Origin: Pseudoalteromonas rhizosphaerae
Lineage (GTDB): Bacteria > Pseudomonadota > Gammaproteobacteria > Enterobacterales > Alteromonadaceae
NCBI RefSeq assembly: GCF_902498845.1
Contig: NZ_CABVLM010000004.1
Span: 62,001 to 126,000, forward strand
Direction: 5' to 3'
DNA: 64,000 nucleotides
In this document: one piece after another, positions 55,718 through 63,237 of the stretch
Layout: every line of letters starts with the position of its first letter
Numbering within the stretch: position 1 is the first letter of the stretch
Notes under the pieces: generated by a model
What the model was told of the DNA's origin: nothing
Database searches by the model: none
Seen by the model: the letters and a program-made list of their open reading frames with translations, nothing else
Translations under genes and position numbers: made by a program

Positions 55718-56783
55718 TACTTACCTCGGAGTTTGCGTATTCTTTATTACTGCTTATGACAATGGCATTTAAGGTATTCAATGCACGGCCGCTTTGTAAA
55801 ACCTCTTTAACTTGCATTGCGGCACTTTTAAAATCGTCGGCTTTATTGGTTAAATAAAGCAACGCAGCAACGTTAACAATAATGGCCGCATTGTGCGCGT
55901 CGGTGCCGTTACCAGCTAAAATAGCCATGCTAGCCTTGGCGTTATATTCTGGCCCTTCACCGGCAAGTTGTTCAAGTGAATAGTTTGCAAGACCAAAATC
56001 AGCAGGGGTAAGTGTGTACTGGCTGATTTTTCCGTTGTTAAGCTCTGCGACGGTCGTTTCACCGTGCAAGGCTATTTCATCGGTACCCGAGCCATGAACG
56101 ACCATTGCGCGCGGTGTACCTAACGTTTTTAAGGTGTGTGCCATCGCTAAGCATAAACTTTCATCATATACCCCCAATAATTGCACATCCGGTGCTGCTG
56201 GATTTGCCAATGGCCCTAAAATATTAAAAATAGTACGGGTTTTTAAGGTCGTTCGCACACCCATAGCATGGCGTACGCCGCTGTGATAATGCGGAGCAAA
56301 CAAGAATGTAAAGCCGGTTTGCTCTAAACACTGCGCCGCGTGTGCTGGGTTCATGTCTATATTGATGCCCAATGCTTTGAGTAAATCAGCGGAGCCGGAG
56401 TTACTCGAAACACTGCGATTACCGTGTTTGACCATATTTATACCGCAAGCTGCAGCAACGATGGCGGCGGTGGTGCTAATATTAATAGTGTTTGAGCCAT
56501 CGCCGCCAGTGCCACAACTATCGACAAGGTTTGTTAAGTGAGTAATAAAAGGTATCGCATTAGCACGCATCGATGCGGCAGCTCCTGCGATTTCGTCGCT
56601 TACTTCACCTTTTATTTTCAGTGCCACTAAGATGGCTGCCAGTTCGATGTCATTTACTTTGCCTTGCATAATGGCATCAAATAACTGTTGGCTTTGACTA
56701 AAGCTTAATGATGTTTGCGTTAATAACACATCAATCATTGAGCCAATGCTCGCCTCACTGGCTGATTGTTGGTTTACTGACAT
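55710..56783 (-). CDS. trpD: Anthranilate phosphoribosyltransferase
   Basis: This 357-residue, stand-alone TrpD (not fused to TrpG as in E. coli) carries the PRPP-binding glycine loop DSCGTGGDGSNTINIST near 88 and the anthranilate region VKHGNRSVSSNSGSADLLKALG. It adds phosphoribose to anthranilate. It lies 8 bases after trpG and overlaps trpCF by 8 bases. ATG 56783 gives a slightly longer N-terminus than some homologues. Confidence 0.97.
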   Translation of the reverse strand: MSVNQQSASEASIGSMIDVLLTQTSLSFSQSQQLFDAIMQGKVNDIELAAILVALKIKGEVSDEIAGAAASMRANAIPFITHLTNLVDSCGTGGDGSNTINISTTAAIVAAACGINMVKHGNRSVSSNSGSADLLKALGINIDMNPAHAAQCLEQTGFTFLFAPHYHSGVRHAMGVRTTLKTRTIFNILGPLANPAAPDVQLLGVYDESLCLAMAHTLKTLGTPRAMVVHGSGTDEIALHGETTVAELNNGKISQYTLTPADFGLANYSLEQLAGEGPEYNAKASMAILAGNGTDAHNAAIIVNVAALLYLTNKADDFKSAAMQVKEVLQSGRALNTLNAIVISSNKEYANSEVSNG

Positions 56784-56791
56784 ACTATCCT

Positions 56792-57409
56792 CTACTGCTG
56801 TGCACTGGCTAAAAATTGCATACTTTGTTGAAGTAGCGCGGCGCCATTGGGCGTCAAAATAGACTCAGGATGAAATTGATAGCCAAGGGCTTTATCGTCA
56901 CGATGATAAATTGCCATCGGTATTGACTCATAGTGGGCTATCACTGCAACACTGTCGGGTACTTTCGTGGCCATCAGTGAATGATAACGTGCCACAGGCA
57001 TACGTTCTCCCATACCTGCAAATACTGGGTGCTCACTAAGCTCAATGATTGATGATTTACCATGTACGGTTTCTCCAGCATGGCCAATAATACCGCCATA
57101 ACTTTGTGTTAGTGCTTGTTGACCAAGGCAAATCCCCAACATTGGAAAACGGCCTTTGCATAGTTCAATCAATGCCATTAAACAGCCCGCCGCAGAGGGG
57201 GTGCCTGGACCCGGCGACAGTACTAAGATCACTGGTTTAGTTTCCGCACACATTTTGTCATAAATCACCTGCGCGTCTATGTTGTTACGATATACCACTA
57301 AATCGCTGCCTAACATAGAAAGTTCATCGACTAAGTTATAACTAAATGAATCAAAATTATCTAAAAAGTAGATTTTTAAGTCCGTTAAGTTGTTGATGTT
57401 TTCACTCAT
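56792..57409 (-). CDS. trpG: Anthranilate synthase glutamine amidotransferase subunit
   Basis: This 205-residue class I amidotransferase has the catalytic Cys in LGICLGQQAL near 99 and the His/Glu pair in YQFHPESILT near 185. It feeds ammonia to TrpE. ATG 57409 lies one base after the trpE stop; the open frame upstream to 57592 is inside trpE and is rejected. Confidence 0.96.
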   Translation of the reverse strand: MSENINNLTDLKIYFLDNFDSFSYNLVDELSMLGSDLVVYRNNIDAQVIYDKMCAETKPVILVLSPGPGTPSAAGCLMALIELCKGRFPMLGICLGQQALTQSYGGIIGHAGETVHGKSSIIELSEHPVFAGMGERMPVARYHSLMATKVPDSVAVIAHYESIPMAIYHRDDKALGYQFHPESILTPNGAALLQQSMQFLASAQQ

Positions 57410-57410
57410 T

Positions 57411-58979
57411 TTAGTGTCCTTGGTACGTCGATTGAATGGCTGTAATAACCGCTTGTGCTTTAGCACGAGTCTCATTAGCTTCAGATTGAGGGTCTGAGTC
57501 AAACACAACTCCGGCACCGGCTTGTACATACGCGGTATTATTTTTAACAAAGGCCGAGCGAATAACAATGCAACTGTCCATGGCGCCGTCACCGGTTAAA
57601 TAACCTACCGCACCACCGTAACTACCACGGCGCTTACCTTCAGTTTGCCTTACCAACTCTGCCGCGCTGACTTTAGGCGCACCAACTAAAGTGCCCATGT
57701 TCATACAGGCTTGGTAAGCGTGTAGGGCATCCAGCTGAGGTTTTAATGTGCCAACAACGCGTGACACTAAATGCATTACTTGCGAATAACGGTCGACCTT
57801 TAATAGCTCTTTTGCGTGGCGAGTTCCCGGGACACTGATACGAGCTACGTCATTTCGTGCTAAATCAACCAACATTAAATGCTCAGCACGCTCTTTTTGA
57901 TCGTTGCGCAGTTCCAGTTCAATACGACTGTCCAAATCAGGATTAATTTGGCCATTAGCAAACTTTCCTCGCGGGCGAGTTCCTGCAATTGGATATACTT
58001 CAACTTGTTGTGATGTAGCACAAAACTTTAAAGCTGACTCAGGAGAGGCACCAAATAACGCAAATTCACTGTCGCGCATATAAAACATGTACGGGCTTGG
58101 ATTTTGTTTTTTTAGTTGGCTGTAGGCATGTAATGGGTTAGCGCAAGCTAACGAGAAGGTACGCGATGGCACAACTTGAAAAATATCGCCATCGACAATG
58201 TGTTTTTTCAAACTATTGACCTGTTGGCAATAGAGCTCGTCACTAATATCAACACTGACGTCACTGCTGCCAGCACTTTGCTGCGCACTATAGCTATCGG
58301 CTTGGTCGCATAAGGTATTTAAACGTTCGAGCTTTTTACCCACTTCAAAACAGTTTGCATGCACATCAGGGCCATTAAAAACGTTACCAATCAGCTCAGT
58401 GGTTTTAGCTTGGTGATCAATTACCACTAAGGTTTCAGCTAAATAAAATACGTAATCAGGACAGCTATTTTCTCCATCTGGTACATCACTCAGTTGTTCA
58501 AAGTTGGCTACCATGTCGTAAGCAAACACACCGCCTAAAAATAACGAAAATGGATTGTTTGTGGTGCTGCTGATACTATTTATACAACAGCGCAAGGCAC
58601 TAAAAGCATTATCGGCAATCAGCTTTGAGGCTTCATCAATATTATGATCGATACCTTGATATTCGATGCTGAGAGTTTGCTTGTTTAATTGAGTATGGCA
58701 GTTTTCTAATTTAGTTTGTAAATAAGGCAGTAATTGCTGACCATTATTAGATTGCGCCGTTACTGTGACTGTTTTACCTGTGCAGATTATTTTTAGTGCA
58801 CAATCTACCAAAATTAAACTTTTGACACTGTCTTTAGAATCAATTTCTGCTGACTCTAAGAGTAATGAATTATTTTTATCAAGCAATCCATATAGTGCCA
58901 ATGGGCTATGTATATATTCTCGCACTTCGGTGATGCTAGTAACTTCACCTGGCGTTGTTGTTATATGACTAAAAATCAA
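57411..58979 (-). CDS. trpE: Anthranilate synthase component I
   Basis: This 522-residue enzyme makes anthranilate from chorismate. The feedback-inhibition site for tryptophan is intact (LLLESAEI near 40). The catalytic C-terminal half has SRTFSLA, GASPESALKF, PIAGTRPRG, NDQKERAEHLMLVDLARND and GAGVVFDSDP. The start is TTG 58979, with GAGGGA 8 bases upstream; no in-frame ATG fits better. A TTG start should lower initiation and adds to control by the double attenuator. Confidence 0.96.
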   Translation of the reverse strand: MIFSHITTTPGEVTSITEVREYIHSPLALYGLLDKNNSLLLESAEIDSKDSVKSLILVDCALKIICTGKTVTVTAQSNNGQQLLPYLQTKLENCHTQLNKQTLSIEYQGIDHNIDEASKLIADNAFSALRCCINSISSTTNNPFSLFLGGVFAYDMVANFEQLSDVPDGENSCPDYVFYLAETLVVIDHQAKTTELIGNVFNGPDVHANCFEVGKKLERLNTLCDQADSYSAQQSAGSSDVSVDISDELYCQQVNSLKKHIVDGDIFQVVPSRTFSLACANPLHAYSQLKKQNPSPYMFYMRDSEFALFGASPESALKFCATSQQVEVYPIAGTRPRGKFANGQINPDLDSRIELELRNDQKERAEHLMLVDLARNDVARISVPGTRHAKELLKVDRYSQVMHLVSRVVGTLKPQLDALHAYQACMNMGTLVGAPKVSAAELVRQTEGKRRGSYGGAVGYLTGDGAMDSCIVIRSAFVKNNTAYVQAGAGVVFDSDPQSEANETRAKAQAVITAIQSTYQGH

Positions 58980-58991
58980 ACCTCATTCCCT

Positions 58992-59031
58992 CAAAAAAAT
59001 AAAACCCCGCAAGCTAAGCTATGCGGGGTTT
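58992..59031 (-). terminator. trp attenuator 2: terminator hairpin before trpE
   Basis: On the minus strand, AAACCCCGCA pairs perfectly with TGCGGGGTTT (10 bp). The loop can pair AGC/GCT, and an ATTTTTTT run follows. It lies 12 bases before the trpE start. An upstream GCGGG at 59070-59074 can instead pair with CCCGC of the left arm and so block termination. Confidence 0.88.
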
Positions 59032-59073
59032 GAATAACGATACCTATGTTTCAGATAGACCATTACCGTCCCG

Positions 59074-59124
59074 CTATACCAGGCGCCACCACCAATGATG
59101 TGTAAAAGTTGCTACGTTATTCAT
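59074..59124 (-). CDS. trpL: trp leader peptide 2 (16 residues, three consecutive Trp)
   Basis: On the minus strand from ATG 59124 the frame reads MNNVATFTHHWWWRLV and then TAG. Three TGG codons in a row, preceded by two His, are the hallmark of a tryptophan attenuator peptide. AGGGTAA lies 7 bases before the ATG. The stop overlaps the base-pairing segment that controls terminator 2. It is too short to be found by ordinary gene callers. Confidence 0.9.
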   Translation of the reverse strand: MNNVATFTHHWWWRLV

Positions 59125-59149
59125 GTTTGTTACCCTAAAATTTAAATAT

Positions 59150-59174
59150 AAAAAAACCCGCAATAAGCGGGTTT
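59150..59174 (-). terminator. trp attenuator 1: terminator hairpin between the two leader peptides
   Basis: On the minus strand, AAACCCGC pairs with GCGGGTTT (8 bp) across TTATT and is followed by TTTTTTTATA. It lies after leader peptide 1 and before leader peptide 2. CGGGTG at 59201-59206 can pair either with CACTCG directly after the Trp codons or with the ACCCG of this hairpin, which is the classic attenuator switch. Confidence 0.88.
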
Positions 59175-59211
59175 AGAATGTGTTAGACACGACAATTCGT
59201 CACCCGATAAT

Positions 59212-59256
59212 TTACGAGTGCCACCACCAGATAGTGTTTTGGATTGAATTGATCAT
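59212..59256 (-). CDS. trp leader peptide 1 (14 residues, three consecutive Trp)
   Basis: On the minus strand from ATG 59256 the frame reads MINSIQNTIWWWHS and then TAA. It contains a second, independent run of three TGG codons. The ribosome-binding site is weak (AGAACTACTAACA). It is the promoter-proximal leader and controls terminator 1; leader peptide 2 with its own terminator follows about 90 bases later. Confidence 0.87.
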   Translation of the reverse strand: MINSIQNTIWWWHS

Positions 59257-59290
59257 TGTTAGTAGTTCTATATGTGTCTCAAGTGACTAC

Positions 59291-59320
59291 AGTAAACCGT
59301 ATCAACGGCGTTAGTGTCAA
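59291..59320 (-). promoter_or_regulatory. Predicted trp operon promoter
   Basis: On the minus strand: TTGACA (59315-59320), 18-base spacer, TTTACT (59291-59296). The start would be near 59284, about 28 bases before leader peptide 1. I see no clear TrpR operator (ACTAGT-type palindrome) here. Confidence 0.6.
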
Positions 59321-59403
59321 GTATTTATTTAAAACAATTTATTAAAAAATTTTGTTATACTTAATAACAACTTTCGCACATTTAATATGAGCAGTCTTCT
59401 CTT

Positions 59404-60261
59404 TTGATAAAATACGATTTACACAGTCATACCACACATTCTGACGGGCAATTAACTGTTGAGCAATTATTATTGCGTGCAGTTGAAAAAAATATAGATG
59501 TGTTTGCGATCACTGATCACGACACCACTGCTGCGGTTAAACCTGCACAAGCATATATAGAAAGCGAATCTCTACCATTAACCTTGATATCAGGGGTTGA
59601 AATTTCCACTAAGTGGGAAAGTTTTGAGATCCACATCGTGGCATTAAACGTAGATATTGACGAGTCAACACTGACCAGCTTATTGACTATCCAACAGCAA
59701 AAACGTGCTGATAGAGCTGTCGAGATTGGTCGTCGTTTAGAGAAAAATGGCTTTGATGGCATTTATCAACAAGCGCAAGAGCTTGCCGCAGATGCACAAA
59801 TTACCCGTGCACATTATGCAAGAGCACTTATTGCTCGTGGCGTTGCAACCACAATTCCTGGGGTGTTTAAAAAATACCTTGGCCGCGCTAAAACGGGTTA
59901 CGTACCAAGCGATTGGTGTGATATGCAAACCGCCATTGCCGCCATTCATGCCGCAGGTGGCGTTGCTGTGATTGCCCACCCTGGGCGTTATCAAATGTCA
60001 AATAAATGGCTGCGCAAATTATTGAGTCAGTTTAAAGATGCCGGTGGCGATGCAATGGAAGTTGCACAACCACAACAAGCACCGACTGAGCGACAGTTTT
60101 TAGGCGAATTGAGCCGTGAATACGATTTACTGTGTTCGCAAGGATCTGATTTTCATTTTCCTACTAGTTGGCTAGAATTAGGAAAAAACTTATATTTGCC
60201 AAAAGATTGCCAAGGCGTTTGGCAAACTTGGGAAGGGCAAACAGGAGAACTAAATGAGTGA
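59404..60261 (+). CDS. rnm: PHP-domain exoribonuclease/phosphatase (RNase AM, YciV)
   Basis: This 285-residue PHP metallo-enzyme has ligands in DLHSHTTHSDG, AITDHDTT, AHPGRY and SDFHFP. E. coli Rnm/YciV matures the 5' ends of rRNA and has nucleoside-bisphosphate phosphatase activity. It sits divergent from the trp leader, exactly as in E. coli. The start is TTG 59404 with no good ribosome-binding site. A six-codon frame (ATG 59387) ends in TGA overlapping this TTG and could couple initiation. A -10-like TATACT is at 59356. It overlaps yciO by 8 bases. Confidence 0.9.
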   Translation: MIKYDLHSHTTHSDGQLTVEQLLLRAVEKNIDVFAITDHDTTAAVKPAQAYIESESLPLTLISGVEISTKWESFEIHIVALNVDIDESTLTSLLTIQQQKRADRAVEIGRRLEKNGFDGIYQQAQELAADAQITRAHYARALIARGVATTIPGVFKKYLGRAKTGYVPSDWCDMQTAIAAIHAAGGVAVIAHPGRYQMSNKWLRKLLSQFKDAGGDAMEVAQPQQAPTERQFLGELSREYDLLCSQGSDFHFPTSWLELGKNLYLPKDCQGVWQTWEGQTGELNE

Positions 60262-60874
60262 TTTTTTTCATATTCATCCAGATAATCCACAACCACGCTT
60301 AATTAATCAAGCGGTCGACATTATCAAACAAGGTGGAGTGGTGGTATACCCAACCGATTCAGGCTATGCAATAGGCTGTAATTTAGGTAACAAACAAGCA
60401 AAAGAGCGTATTGAGCGCATCCGTGGTATTGAAAAACACCATAACTTTACCTTAGTATGTCGTGATCTATCTGAGCTTTCTACTTATGCGCGAGTAGATA
60501 ACCAACTATTTAGATTAATTAAAAACAATACACCCGGGCCTTATACGTTTATCTTTAAAGGCACTAAAGAAGTACCAAAACGTTTGTTAAACGACAAGAA
60601 AAAAACCATTGGTATTCGTGTAATAGAACATCCAATTACCTGCGCATTGCTAGCCGAGTTAGGTGAGCCATTGATGTCGTGTTCATTAATTTTACCCGGT
60701 GAGCAGTTTACTGAGTCTGATCCGGACGAGATACGTGATCGCATAGGTAATCAAGTTGATTTAATTATTCATGGCGGCTATTTAGCTGAGCAAGCAACCA
60801 CAGTGATCGACCTGTCAGAAGATACAGTTGAGGTGCTGCGTGTAGGCTGTGGCGATACAGCTCCATTTGAATAA
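60254..60874 (+). CDS. yciO: Sua5/YciO/YrdC-family protein
   Basis: This 206-residue protein has the YrdC-type core: QGGVVVYPTDSGYAIGCNLG at the start, RIRGIEKHHNFTLVCRDL, and the conserved KKTIGIRVIEHPITCALLAELGEPLMSCSL. YciO is a relative of the threonylcarbamoyl-AMP synthase TsaC, but its own role is unclear. It overlaps rnm by 8 bases and precedes scpA by 15 bases, so the three are probably one operon. Confidence 0.93.
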   Translation: MSDFFHIHPDNPQPRLINQAVDIIKQGGVVVYPTDSGYAIGCNLGNKQAKERIERIRGIEKHHNFTLVCRDLSELSTYARVDNQLFRLIKNNTPGPYTFIFKGTKEVPKRLLNDKKKTIGIRVIEHPITCALLAELGEPLMSCSLILPGEQFTESDPDEIRDRIGNQVDLIIHGGYLAEQATTVIDLSEDTVEVLRVGCGDTAPFE

Positions 60875-60889
60875 CTACGCCGATAAACC

Positions 60890-61723
60890 ATGAACGAACT
60901 ACATACTGATGATGTAGCTCAAATACGAGAGCCGGCGCAACAAAAGTTGCCGCTGGCTTTTTTGCATGGCAAAGAAGTAATGAATACCCCGGAAGATTTG
61001 TATATTCCGCCAGACGCTCTAGAAGTAATTTTAGAAACCTTTGAAGGGCCACTTGATTTATTACTATATTTAATAAAAAAACATAAGTTAGATATTCTGG
61101 AATTGTCGATTTTTAGCATTACTGAACAATACGTCCGTTATGTTGAAATGATGACCGAGTTTCAATTGGAGCTTGCTGGTGAATATTTGGTGATGGCGGC
61201 ATTACTTGCACAAATAAAATCACGACTATTACTGCCAAAACATGAAGAGCTTGAGGAAGAAGAAGATCCACGGGCTGAATTAATTCGTCGTTTACAAGAG
61301 TATGAACAATTTAAGCTAGCTGCGCAGAACCTTGATGATATTCCACGTGTTGGCCGTGATATTTTTATTGCCCACGCATTAGTGCCTGAGCAGAGCGAGC
61401 ATGCTCAATTGTTACCGGATGTTGATTTAAAAGATTTACTATTTGCGCTCAGTGATGTGATGGCGCGAGCTAAAACTTTTGAGCATCATCAAATAACCGC
61501 TGAAGCTTTATCAACTCGCGAAAGAATGAGTTTAATTTTGCAAAAGTTATCGACAGTCGGCACGCAACTTCCTTTCACTGACTTATTCACTCTTGACGAA
61601 GGCCGCAGTGGTGTAGTGGTTAGCTTTATTGCTATGCTAGAGCTCATCAAAGAAAACCTTATCACTTGCTTGCAAGTCGATCCTACAACACAAATTTATA
61701 TCGGTTTGGTTGAAAATAATTAA
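60890..61723 (+). CDS. scpA: Segregation and condensation protein A
   Basis: This 277-residue kleisin has the family centre DLYIPPDALEVILETFEGPLDLLLYLIKKHKLDILEL and YLVMAALLAQIKSRLLLP, plus the C-terminal Smc-head region. It should join Smc and ScpB in chromosome condensation. The N-terminal LPLAFLHGKEV resembles other gammaproteobacterial ScpA starts, which supports ATG 60890, although ATG 60980 has a better ribosome-binding site. ScpB, its usual next gene, is not found downstream. Confidence 0.93.
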   Translation: MNELHTDDVAQIREPAQQKLPLAFLHGKEVMNTPEDLYIPPDALEVILETFEGPLDLLLYLIKKHKLDILELSIFSITEQYVRYVEMMTEFQLELAGEYLVMAALLAQIKSRLLLPKHEELEEEEDPRAELIRRLQEYEQFKLAAQNLDDIPRVGRDIFIAHALVPEQSEHAQLLPDVDLKDLLFALSDVMARAKTFEHHQITAEALSTRERMSLILQKLSTVGTQLPFTDLFTLDEGRSGVVVSFIAMLELIKENLITCLQVDPTTQIYIGLVENN

Positions 61724-61760
61724 ACAATTATTAGGGTGATGATGTTTATCATTGATTAAC

Positions 61761-61920
61761 TTGCTAACTTGCTAACTTGCTAACTTGCTAACTTGCTAAC
61801 TTGCTAACTTGCTAACTTGCTAACTTGCTAACTTGCTAACTTGCTAACTTGCTAACTTGCTAACTTGCTAACTTGCTAACTTGCTAACTTGCTAACTTGC
61901 TAACTTGCTAACTTGCTAAA
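61761..61920. repeat. Tandem repeat: 20 copies of an 8-bp unit TTGCTAAC
   Basis: Nineteen exact copies of TTGCTAAC are followed by one TTGCTAAA, with no spacers. Because 8 is not a multiple of 3 and the unit contains TAA (and TAG on the other strand), every reading frame on both strands is stopped. The array lies in the 305-base gap between scpA and the cytochrome b561 gene; the remaining about 145 bases show no gene. Such arrays are prone to slipped-strand length change and could tune expression of the downstream gene by spacing. Confidence 0.97.
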
Positions 61921-62028
61921 TTTAATCTTACTTGTGCATATACGCACATAACTTGTTTGTTATTAGCTATTTTCTTCTATCCAGGTACGCGCTATTCTGA
62001 TGTCATTCGATAATGGAATTAATAACAC

Positions 62029-62583
62029 ATGCTTAAAAATACAAAATCTTCGTACGGTGTGGTTGCCATTTTATTACATTGGTTAATGGCGGTAATGGTG
62101 ATTGGCTTATTTGGCCTTGGCTTGTACATGGTTGAACTTACTTATTACGATAGTTGGTATAAAGGTTCTTTGGATTTACATAAAAGCGTAGGGATCACCT
62201 TAGTTGCTTTATTAATTTTTAGATTTGCTTGGCGTGCATTGGGCACGCAGCCTGAGCCAGTAGCGGGCAGCAGTAAAGCGTTAAATAATGTAGCGCATAC
62301 AGTACATATATTTTTATATTTACTGCTTAGCGTCATTGTGATTTCAGGGTATTTGATTTCTACTGCGGATGGTCGTGCAATTGAGGTGTTTACCTTATTT
62401 AGTATTCCCGCAATTGATTTTTCAGTAGCTAATCAAGCAGATATTGCAGGTAAAGTTCACTACTATGTGGCGTGTAGCCTCATAGGATTAGTGGTTTTAC
62501 ATGCTCTTGGGGCGTTAAAACATCACTTTATCGATAAAGATAAAACCTTAGTTAGAATGATAAAACCACAAAAGGATGATTAA
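62029..62583 (+). CDS. Cytochrome b561-family membrane protein
   Basis: This 184-residue protein has four hydrophobic segments with His residues placed to bind haem (LHWLMAVMV, SLDLHKSVG, NVAHTVHIFLYLLL, GKVHYYVACSLIG). It should carry electrons in the inner membrane. It is followed after 3 bases by the YceI gene, a widespread pairing. The 8-bp repeat array ends 108 bases before its ATG, so its promoter lies next to or inside that array. Confidence 0.92.
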   Translation: MLKNTKSSYGVVAILLHWLMAVMVIGLFGLGLYMVELTYYDSWYKGSLDLHKSVGITLVALLIFRFAWRALGTQPEPVAGSSKALNNVAHTVHIFLYLLLSVIVISGYLISTADGRAIEVFTLFSIPAIDFSVANQADIAGKVHYYVACSLIGLVVLHALGALKHHFIDKDKTLVRMIKPQKDD

Positions 62584-62586
62584 TAA

Positions 62587-63165
62587 ATGAAAAAAATATT
62601 ACTTTCAGCTGCAGTAGCAGCAACATTGTTTGGTGCTAATACTGCACACGCTGCAGATTATGTTATTGACACTCAAGGTGCCCATGCATTTGTAAATTTT
62701 AAAATTAAGCATCTAGGTTATAGCTGGTTACACGGTCGTTTTAATACTTTTGACGGCGGCTTTAGCTACGATGCAGCTAACCCAGATGCATCACAGATCA
62801 TGGTTAATATTGATACTAAAAGTATCGATTCGAACCATGCTGAACGTGATAAGCATTTACGTGGTAAAGAGTTTTTAAATGTTGATAAGTTTCCAACAGC
62901 GACCTTCAAAAGTACGTCAATTAAGTTTGATGAAGAGGGTGATGAAGCTGATGTAACAGGTGAGTTTACCCTTCATGGTGTAACAAAAACGATTACCTTT
63001 GAAATCGATAAAATTGGTGAAGGTAAAGATCCATGGGGTGGTTACCGAGTTGGCTTTGAAGGTGAAACCAGTTTAAAGCTTGCTGATTTTGGTATTGATT
63101 ACAACCTAGGTCCTGCATCTACACATGTTGATATTGGTTTATATATTGAAGGTGTGCGTAAGTAA
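62587..63165 (+). CDS. YceI-family periplasmic lipid/isoprenoid-binding protein
   Basis: This 192-residue protein has a signal peptide cut after AHA (before ADYV) and the YceI lipocalin-like barrel: IDTQGAHAFVNFKIKHLGYSWLHGRF, DKHLRGKEFLNVDKFPTATFKST, VTGEFTLHGVTKTITFEI and DFGIDYNLGPAST. Family members bind polyisoprenoid chains. It is 3 bases after the cytochrome b561 gene and is surely co-transcribed with it. Confidence 0.93.
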   Translation: MKKILLSAAVAATLFGANTAHAADYVIDTQGAHAFVNFKIKHLGYSWLHGRFNTFDGGFSYDAANPDASQIMVNIDTKSIDSNHAERDKHLRGKEFLNVDKFPTATFKSTSIKFDEEGDEADVTGEFTLHGVTKTITFEIDKIGEGKDPWGGYRVGFEGETSLKLADFGIDYNLGPASTHVDIGLYIEGVRK

Positions 63166-63170
63166 AACCT

Positions 63171-63186
63171 AACCTGAATTCAGGTT
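63171..63186. repeat. 16-bp perfect palindrome after the YceI gene
   Basis: AACCTGAATTCAGGTT, starting 5 bases after the YceI stop. It has no loop and only a partial T run, so it is probably a weak terminator or a protein-binding site. Confidence 0.5.
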
Positions 63187-63208
63187 AAATAAATATGCTA
63201 ATATTGAT

Positions 63209-63237
63209 AAACGCCTCACTCAGTTGGGGCGTTTTTG
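63209..63237. terminator. Bidirectional terminator between YceI and the solute-binding protein gene
   Basis: AAACGCCTC pairs with GGGGCGTTT (one G-T pair) across an 8-base loop, followed by TTG and a T-rich stretch. It overlaps the last codons of the minus-strand gene. Confidence 0.65.

Noticed and set aside
56792..57592. Longer trpG starting at 57592
   Set aside because: The added residues lie inside trpE and do not resemble amidotransferases; ATG 57409 fits the family.
59257..59340. TrpR operator near the trp promoter
   Set aside because: No ACTAGT-type palindrome is present around the predicted -10/-35.
61761..61920. CRISPR-like array
   Set aside because: The units are contiguous 8-mers with no spacers and there are no cas genes.
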